The notes below the pieces were generated by a model, which saw only the letters and a list, made by a program, of their open reading frames with translations, was not told the origin of the DNA and ran no database searches. The translations under genes were made by a program, and so were the position numbers. 10,537 nt of DNA from Betaproteobacteria bacterium (GTDB lineage: Bacteria; Pseudomonadota; Gammaproteobacteria; Burkholderiales; CAIKXV01). The DNA is taken from NCBI GenBank assembly GCA_947456915.1, contig CANGUQ010000101.1, positions 1-10,537 on the forward strand, read 5' to 3'. Position 1 is the stretch's first letter. Every line of letters begins with the position of its first letter. Positions 7,164 through 10,537 of this stretch are shown in pieces.

Positions 7164-7618
7164 GCGGGCGTGCACTCCCCCAGACGCTTGCCGCTCATGC
7201 TGCTGGTGATCTCCATCGACTTGCCTTCGGCGGTGGTCATCGTCATCCGGGACTGCATCGAGTAGGTGTCGCCGCTGGCGGTCACCGTACCCTCACCCTT
7301 GATCGCCATCTTGCCGGTGCACTCCACGCGCCACGAGCCGCCGCTCGCCCCGGTACGGTTCTCCGTCACCTTGCAGTTCTCGCTGCCCGGAGGCTTCGCC
7401 GCCTTGGACTGCAGATCGGCGATCTCCTTGCCGGTGATGCAGCGCTTCATCGAGATCGGCGGCATCGGCTTCTGCCCCGGAATCTCGTTGCGGATGGTGA
7501 TCTCCCACACGCCTTCGCGGAAGTTGATCGGCTGGGCGAGGGCAGCCGTGGCAAGGCCTGCCGCCACCACCAGCGATCCGACCGTCATCACCCTGCGGGC
7601 GGCAAACGACTCGAGCAT
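7160..7618 (-). CDS. DUF3617-type periplasmic protein
   Basis: Predicted 152-residue exported protein of the DUF3617 family, whose function is unknown. The signal peptide is residues 1-28 (core VGSLVVAAGLATAA, cleavage after ALA before QPINF). Mature features are GVWEITI (36-42), an MPPIS segment, KRCITGKEI around Cys60, and four cysteines (60, 82, 100, 149) that could form two disulfides. The C-terminal half reads as alternating beta strands (WRVECTGKM, EGTVTASGDTYSMQSRMTM), typical of the family. ATG 7618 is supported by AGGAG seven bases upstream and by the correctly placed signal peptide. The frame is open upstream to 7963 but that part is antisense to the spacer and does not look like protein. 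The gene overlaps the MBL hydrolase gene by four bases, so the two should be made from one message. A periplasmic protein with a cytoplasmic hydrolase is an unexplained pairing. Confidence 0.85.
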   Translation of the reverse strand: MLESFAARRVMTVGSLVVAAGLATAALAQPINFREGVWEITIRNEIPGQKPMPPISMKRCITGKEIADLQSKAAKPPGSENCKVTENRTGASGGSWRVECTGKMAIKGEGTVTASGDTYSMQSRMTMTTAEGKSMEITSSMSGKRLGECTPA

Positions 7619-7625
7619 CGACGCG

Positions 7626-7630
7626 CTCCT
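7626..7630 (-). promoter_or_regulatory. Shine-Dalgarno AGGAG for the DUF3617 gene
   Basis: AGGAG on the minus strand lies seven bases before ATG 7618 and decides this start over the longer open frame upstream. Confidence 0.6.
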
Positions 7631-7681
7631 GGCATTCACGGGTTCCACGTGCCCGGACCGACCGGACACCGGACTCCCCGC

Positions 7682-7687
7682 ATTATC
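7682..7687 (-). promoter_or_regulatory. possible -10 box for the DUF3617-MBL pair
   Basis: GATAAT on the minus strand matches the sigma70 -10 consensus at five of six bases and stands out in very GC-rich surroundings, 64 bases before ATG 7618. No good -35 is visible at 16-18 bases upstream, so it may be activator-dependent or a chance match. Confidence 0.35.
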
Positions 7688-7744
7688 CGCGCTTCGCGCC
7701 CGGTGCGAGCAGCGACGCCCGCCGCAGGCTTGCCTCCCGGTGCA

Positions 7745-7777
7745 CGTACGCCGGGCGGGCCCGCCAACCTGCGTACG
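7745..7777. other. nested inverted repeat between the amidohydrolase and DUF3617 genes
   Basis: Outer arms CGTACGC (7745-7751) and GCGTACG (7771-7777) enclose the 12-base perfect palindrome GGCGGGCCCGCC (7754-7765). It lies 32-64 bases after the amidohydrolase stop and upstream of the candidate -10 of the DUF3617 gene. It could be a weak terminator (no T-run) or a protein-binding site; the sequence does not decide. Confidence 0.4.
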
Positions 7778-7808
7778 CGCCGGCGCGGCACACGCGGCCG
7801 ACGTCGGC

Positions 7809-8801
7809 TCAGGGCTGTTCGCCCAGCAGCGCGTACGCGGTGCGGCAGCAGATCTGCTCGCGCTCCTGCGCGGTGAGCCGCGGCACGCGGTCGAGATTGG
7901 CGATCGGCGTCTCGTCGCCCATGTCGTACGGCGAGTCCGTGCCCAGCACGCAGTGATCCGCACCGACGCTGTCGATCAGGTGACGGGTCGACTGCGGGTT
8001 GTGCGTGAGACAGTCGAAGTAGAACTTGCGGAAGTGGTCGACCGGCGAGGTCGCCGACAGCGCGCGCGCCTCCGGGCGAACCGAGTGCCCGTGCCGGAAC
8101 CGGCCGATCTGGTAGGGCACGTACCCGCCGCCGTGCGCGAGCAGGAAGCGCAGGTTGGGCACTTCGTCGAGCGCACCGCTGAACATCATGTTGGCGGTGA
8201 AGATCGTCGTCTCCAGCGGATTGCCGATCATGTTGATCAGGTAGTACTTGTCCAGACCCATGTCGGTGCACCACCAGTTCGGGTGCACGAAGACGAAGAC
8301 GCCGAGCTGCTCGGCGGTCTTGAACAGCGGCCGGTACTTCGGATCGGAGAGCTGTCCGTTGTTCACCATCGCCTGCATCTCGACGGCCTTGAACTTGTGC
8401 TCGCGCACCGCGCGCTCGAGTTCGGTGATCGACGCGTCGACGTCCTGCAGCGGCAGCGTCGCCATGCCGCGCAGCCGGTCTGGTCGCCGCGCCACCATGG
8501 CGGCGATGCCGTCGTTGTGCAGGCGCGCGATCTTCAGACCGATCTCCGGTCTGGTCCAGTAGTAGAAGGTGGGCGGCGCCGCCGACAGCACCGAGATGTC
8601 GATGCCCTTGCGCTCCATCGCCTCGACCTTCGCGTCCGCGTCGTAGTACTCCGGTACCAGCGGGAAGCTGTTTTCCTTGCGCACCACGCGGCGCGCGGCC
8701 CCCTCGCCCTCGATGCGTGTCTCGAACGTCGCCTGATCGGCGAGGACAGCGTCGACGACCCCCTGCGGGATCACGTGATTGTGCAGATCGATGCGCTTCA
8801 T
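7809..8801 (-). CDS. ACMSD-type amidohydrolase (amidohydrolase_2 family; decarboxylase or hydrolase)
   Basis: Predicted 330-residue cytoplasmic TIM-barrel enzyme closely resembling 2-amino-3-carboxymuconate-6-semialdehyde decarboxylase (ACMSD). Metal ligands and catalytic residues sit at nearly the ACMSD positions: His7 and His9 (DLHNH), His173 (FVHPNWW), His223 (AHGGG) and Asp289 (GTDSP). Other shared segments are LSAAPPTFYYW, MATLPLQ, NPLETTIF and GHSVRPE, whose Arg242 matches the substrate Arg lent by the partner subunit in ACMSD dimers. One difference matters: the other substrate-binding Arg of ACMSD, before the MD/ME-x-KG segment, is Lys58 here (DADAKVEAMERKG). A different substrate is therefore possible. 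The ATG is the only start fitting the IDLHNH N-terminus; the ribosome site (AAAGG) is moderate. The gene is divergent from the dehydrogenase gene, with a perfect TATAAT 42 bases upstream. Family is firm; the reaction is inferred. Confidence 0.9.
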   Translation of the reverse strand: MKRIDLHNHVIPQGVVDAVLADQATFETRIEGEGAARRVVRKENSFPLVPEYYDADAKVEAMERKGIDISVLSAAPPTFYYWTRPEIGLKIARLHNDGIAAMVARRPDRLRGMATLPLQDVDASITELERAVREHKFKAVEMQAMVNNGQLSDPKYRPLFKTAEQLGVFVFVHPNWWCTDMGLDKYYLINMIGNPLETTIFTANMMFSGALDEVPNLRFLLAHGGGYVPYQIGRFRHGHSVRPEARALSATSPVDHFRKFYFDCLTHNPQSTRHLIDSVGADHCVLGTDSPYDMGDETPIANLDRVPRLTAQEREQICCRTAYALLGEQP

Positions 8802-8842
8802 GCGGGGCCTTTGCGAAGGGACGGTCGTTGCCGGTGGGCACG

Positions 8843-8850
8843 ATTATACT
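8843..8850. promoter_or_regulatory. overlapping back-to-back -10 boxes in the divergent spacer
   Basis: ATTATACT is the only AT block in this 139-base spacer. Read on the minus strand 8848-8843 is a perfect TATAAT, facing the amidohydrolase gene. Read on the plus strand 8845-8850 is TATACT (five of six), facing the dehydrogenase gene. Neither has a recognisable -35 at normal spacing. RNA polymerase could not occupy both at once, so the two genes may be expressed alternately. Confidence 0.5.
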
Positions 8851-8857
8851 GGCGCGC

Positions 8858-8897
8858 CGCGGCCCGGCCGGGCACGACCGGCTTCGACCGGGCCGCG
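8858..8897. other. 10-base inverted repeat in the dehydrogenase leader, possible operator or leader hairpin
   Basis: CGCGGCCCGG (8858-8867) and CCGGGCCGCG (8888-8897) are perfect inverted arms around a 20-base spacer that itself contains two CCGG units. It starts eight bases from the divergent -10 block and lies entirely upstream of the dehydrogenase ribosome site. It could bind a dimeric regulator or fold in the mRNA leader. Confidence 0.45.
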
Positions 8898-8940
8898 CCC
8901 TCGCGCGCTGCACGCCGAACCTTTCTAGGAGCACAGGATC

Positions 8941-9879
8941 ATGACCACACCCCCCCGGACGATGCTGGTCGTCGGCGGCGGCATCATGGGCTCGGGCATC
9001 GCCACGTCGTTCGTGGCCGCCGGCTGGACCGTACACGTGATGAGCCCGTCACAGAAGACCCGCGATGCACTGCCGGCGAGCATCCGCACCGGACTGTCCA
9101 AGCTGCAGGCCGACGAGGCACTGGCCGGGACTGTCGGCCTGCACGCGAGCCTCGACACCGTGCCGTGGACCGACCTCGCGCTGGTGGTCGAATCGGTCAC
9201 CGAGGACCTGCCGCTCAAGCAGCGACTGTTCCCCGACCTCGCTGCGCGCAGCGGCGCGCGCACCATCCTCGCCACCAACACCTCCAGCTTTCCGATCGGC
9301 GACATCGCGCGCGGCCTGTCCGAGGCCGATCGGCCGCGCGTGGCCGGACTGCACTACTTCATGCCCGCGCATCTCGTGCCACTGGTGGAGATCGTGCGTT
9401 CCGAGTGGACGGCCGACTGGGTCGTCGACACGCTGGAGGCGTGGATGCGCGCAGCGCGCAAGGCGCCGATCCGCGTCAATCGCGACATCACCGGCTTCAT
9501 CGGCAACCGGCTGCAGGCTGCGCTGATCCGCGAGGCGCTGTATCTGGTCGAGTCCGGCGTGACCACCGCGCAGGGCATCGACGATGCCGTGCGCTTCGGC
9601 TTCGGCTTCCGCTTCCTCGCCTGCGGCCCGATGAAGCAGAAGGAGTTCTCCGGCTGGGATACGAATCTCGCCGCCGGCAACGTGATCTACCCGACGCTCT
9701 GCAACGGCACCCGGCACGGCAGGATGCTGCACGAGATGATCGAGCAGGGTCGCATCGGGATGAAGACGAAGCGTGGTTTCTGGGAATACACCGACGAGAC
9801 CATCGCGCAGGAGAAGGCCGCCTACGAGAAGAAGCTGCGGCAGGCGTTCGAACTGCTCCAGTCCGAACTCGGCAGCTGA
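8941..9879 (+). CDS. 3-hydroxyacyl-CoA dehydrogenase-family NAD(P)-dependent oxidoreductase
   Basis: Predicted 312-residue cytoplasmic dehydrogenase of the 3-hydroxyacyl-CoA dehydrogenase superfamily (which also holds L-carnitine dehydrogenase and lambda-crystallin/gulonate dehydrogenase). It has a Rossmann N-terminal domain with VGGGIMGSGIA at 11-21, ATNTSS at 111-116, catalytic His138 in GLHYF, Glu150 in PLVEIV and Asn189 in GFIGNRL. The helical C-terminal domain carries EALYLVESG and GRIGMKTKRGFW, usual in single-domain enzymes of about 310 residues. At the end of the second beta strand, where NAD-specific members have Asp, this protein has Ser35 (VHVMSPSQ) followed by Lys39 and Arg41, so NADP use is possible. 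AGGAG at 8927-8931 lies nine bases before the ATG. The gene stands alone, with no thiolase or enoyl-CoA hydratase beside it, so fatty-acid oxidation is not indicated. Its substrate may be a hydroxy acid or CoA ester of the local pathway. Confidence 0.9.
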   Translation: MTTPPRTMLVVGGGIMGSGIATSFVAAGWTVHVMSPSQKTRDALPASIRTGLSKLQADEALAGTVGLHASLDTVPWTDLALVVESVTEDLPLKQRLFPDLAARSGARTILATNTSSFPIGDIARGLSEADRPRVAGLHYFMPAHLVPLVEIVRSEWTADWVVDTLEAWMRAARKAPIRVNRDITGFIGNRLQAALIREALYLVESGVTTAQGIDDAVRFGFGFRFLACGPMKQKEFSGWDTNLAAGNVIYPTLCNGTRHGRMLHEMIEQGRIGMKTKRGFWEYTDETIAQEKAAYEKKLRQAFELLQSELGS

Positions 9880-9941
9880 ACGTCCGCAGGCACGCAGCAC
9901 ACCGGCGACGCCAGGCCCGCCTGCCGCCGGTTCCAGAAAAC

Positions 9942-9964
9942 GAAAAAGGGGCCAGGCCCCTTTT
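9942..9964 (+). terminator. probable intrinsic terminator of the dehydrogenase gene (first palindrome)
   Basis: The stem is AAAAGGGGCC around A9954 with ten perfect base pairs, followed by TTTT, and lies 63 bases after the dehydrogenase stop. Only four T are present, so efficiency may be moderate. Confidence 0.6.
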
Positions 9965-9978
9965 CCGAGTACGGGCGT

Positions 9979-10003
9979 GAAAAAGGGGCCTGGCCCCTTT
10001 TTC
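9979..10003 (-). terminator. probable intrinsic terminator of the RidA gene (second palindrome)
   Basis: GAAAAAGGGGCC pairs perfectly over 12 bases around T9991 and carries five T on either strand. It begins 17 bases after the RidA stop in the direction of transcription and is symmetric, so it could also stop readthrough from the dehydrogenase side. Confidence 0.65.
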
Positions 10004-10019
10004 GTGTGCGGGCGAGTCG

Positions 10020-10370
10020 CTACTTCGCTGCGATCACCATGATCTCGATCAGCGTCGTGGGGTTGCCCAGGCGCACTTCGACCGTGGCGCGCGCGGGGAG
10101 GTTCTTCGGATCGACCCACGCCAGCCATGCCTCGTCCATGCCCGGCTTGTTGCGCATGTCGGATATGTAGCAGGTCGCCGACAGGATCTTCGACTTGTTG
10201 CTGCCGCAGGCGGCGAGCGCGCGATCGATCTCGGCGAGCACCTGCTGCGTCTGCCCCTTGATGTCCTGCGTCTCGTCCTCGGCGACCATCCCTGCGAGGT
10301 AGCAGACTCCGCCGTACTCGACGGCATCGCTGAGTTTGGGGCCGGACGGGTGGCGGACGATCGTGCTCAT
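10020..10370 (-). CDS. RidA/YjgF-family protein (enamine/imine deaminase type)
   Basis: Predicted 116-residue RidA-family protein, a small trimeric cytoplasmic fold whose active members hydrolyse reactive enamine/imine intermediates or related compounds. Shared segments are GGVCYLAGM (20-28), QTQQVLAEIDRALAACG, TCYISDM, LPARATVEV (91-99) and IEIMVIAA. Arg94 and Glu109 match E. coli RidA Arg105 and Glu120, so the catalytic pair is present. The usual SGQ is AGM here, and the residue after EI is Met not Glu, so it is not a standard housekeeping RidA and may belong to a pathway-specific subgroup. At 116 residues it is shorter than the usual 125-130. ATG 10370 is supported by AAGGAG eight bases upstream; the open frame beyond it to 10529 has no protein-like character. 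It is convergent with the dehydrogenase gene and shares the palindromic terminator region. RidA proteins act as 2-aminomuconate deaminases in some ring-cleavage pathways, an attractive but unproven role. Confidence 0.88.
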   Translation of the reverse strand: MSTIVRHPSGPKLSDAVEYGGVCYLAGMVAEDETQDIKGQTQQVLAEIDRALAACGSNKSKILSATCYISDMRNKPGMDEAWLAWVDPKNLPARATVEVRLGNPTTLIEIMVIAAK

Positions 10371-10432
10371 GCAGGGGCTCCTTGGATTCGGGGAAGACGA
10401 TGGACTGCGGAGGCGCAGCTTAGCGACATTGT

Positions 10433-10478
10433 CGCGTGCGGTGCAAGCCGGCCGCGCGTACGGTGCAAGCCGGCCGCG
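10433..10478. repeat. 22-base tandem repeat upstream of the RidA gene
   Basis: About two copies of a 22-base unit with a single mismatch (G10438 against A10460). The core GGTGCAAGCCGGCCGCG occurs at 10440-10456 and 10462-10478. The period is close to two helical turns, so both copies face the same side of DNA. It lies 63-108 bases before the RidA start, a plausible place for a regulator, but it could be a simple duplication. Confidence 0.6.
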
Positions 10479-10537
10479 AGAGCGCTGCTGCGCTGCGCCT
10501 CGGGCTGCGGTACCGCGGTCGCCAGCCACCGTCGGCA

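Larger units (their letters stand above)
9941..10004. repeat. REP-like palindrome doublet between convergent genes
   Basis: Two nearly identical palindromes built on GGGGCC-A/T-GGCCCC flanked by A- and T-runs stand head to head. The 24-base blocks 9941-9964 and 9981-10004 are exact reverse complements, separated by 16 bases. Each block is itself a palindrome, so the whole is nested. Position between convergent genes, GC-rich core and paired inverted layout fit repetitive extragenic palindromes (REP/BIME-like). No associated transposase (RAYT) lies in the window. Confidence 0.8.

Noticed and set aside
7266..9980. A 904-codon open frame on the plus strand across three known genes
   Set aside because: It runs antisense to the DUF3617 and amidohydrolase genes and in another frame through the dehydrogenase gene, is rich in Arg, Ala, Gly and His, and shows no domain. 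Stop codons are simply rare because the real genes use G/C third positions.
10396..10450. Possible -35/-10 pair (TTGCAC and TAAGCT) upstream of the RidA gene
   Set aside because: Both hexamers match consensus at only about three of six positions, so it cannot be told from chance.
10371..10529. N-terminal extension of the RidA frame
   Set aside because: The extra residues have no similarity to the family, and the internal ATG 10370 has a good ribosome site.

Overview
The window looks like a chromosomal stretch of a very GC-rich betaproteobacterium, most likely Burkholderiales or a relative. Four of its eleven genes encode Bug/TctC-type periplasmic solute receptors, a family greatly expanded in that group. 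Third codon positions are almost all G or C, which keeps many antisense frames open and produces long false reading frames. I see no rRNA, tRNA, CRISPR array, integrase, transposase or phage gene.

Layout. 158-3092 (+): three consecutive Bug receptor genes whose stop and start codons overlap, so they read as one coupled operon. No TctA or TctB membrane subunit is present in the window. 3199-4353 (+): a probably lipid-anchored di-heme c-type cytochrome of the cytochrome c peroxidase/MauG superfamily. 8801 down to 4427 (-): five genes on the minus strand, in transcriptional order an ACMSD-type amidohydrolase, a DUF3617 periplasmic protein, a metallo-beta-lactamase-fold hydrolase (overlapping the DUF3617 gene by ATGA), a fourth and divergent Bug receptor, and a LysE/RhtB-type exporter. 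8941-9879 (+): a 3-hydroxyacyl-CoA-dehydrogenase-family oxidoreductase, divergent from the amidohydrolase across a 139-base gap. In that gap an AT-rich octamer holds back-to-back -10-like boxes. 10370-10020 (-): a RidA-family protein convergent with the dehydrogenase. Between these two lies a paired palindrome that looks like a REP doublet and could end transcription from both sides.

How the genes may work together (inference). Four periplasmic receptors, an exporter of the amino-acid-effluxer type, an ACMSD-like decarboxylase/hydrolase, a metallo-hydrolase, an NAD(P)-dependent hydroxyacyl dehydrogenase and a RidA-type enamine/imine deaminase would suit uptake and breakdown of a small carboxylate, perhaps an aromatic or aminomuconate-like ring-cleavage product. 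No ring-cleaving dioxygenase, CoA ligase or regulator is in the window, so the pathway is not proven. Points most worth following are the coupled Bug trio without a transporter, the missing or altered active-site residues in the di-heme cytochrome and the ACMSD-like enzyme, the overlapping divergent promoter, and the REP-like doublet.
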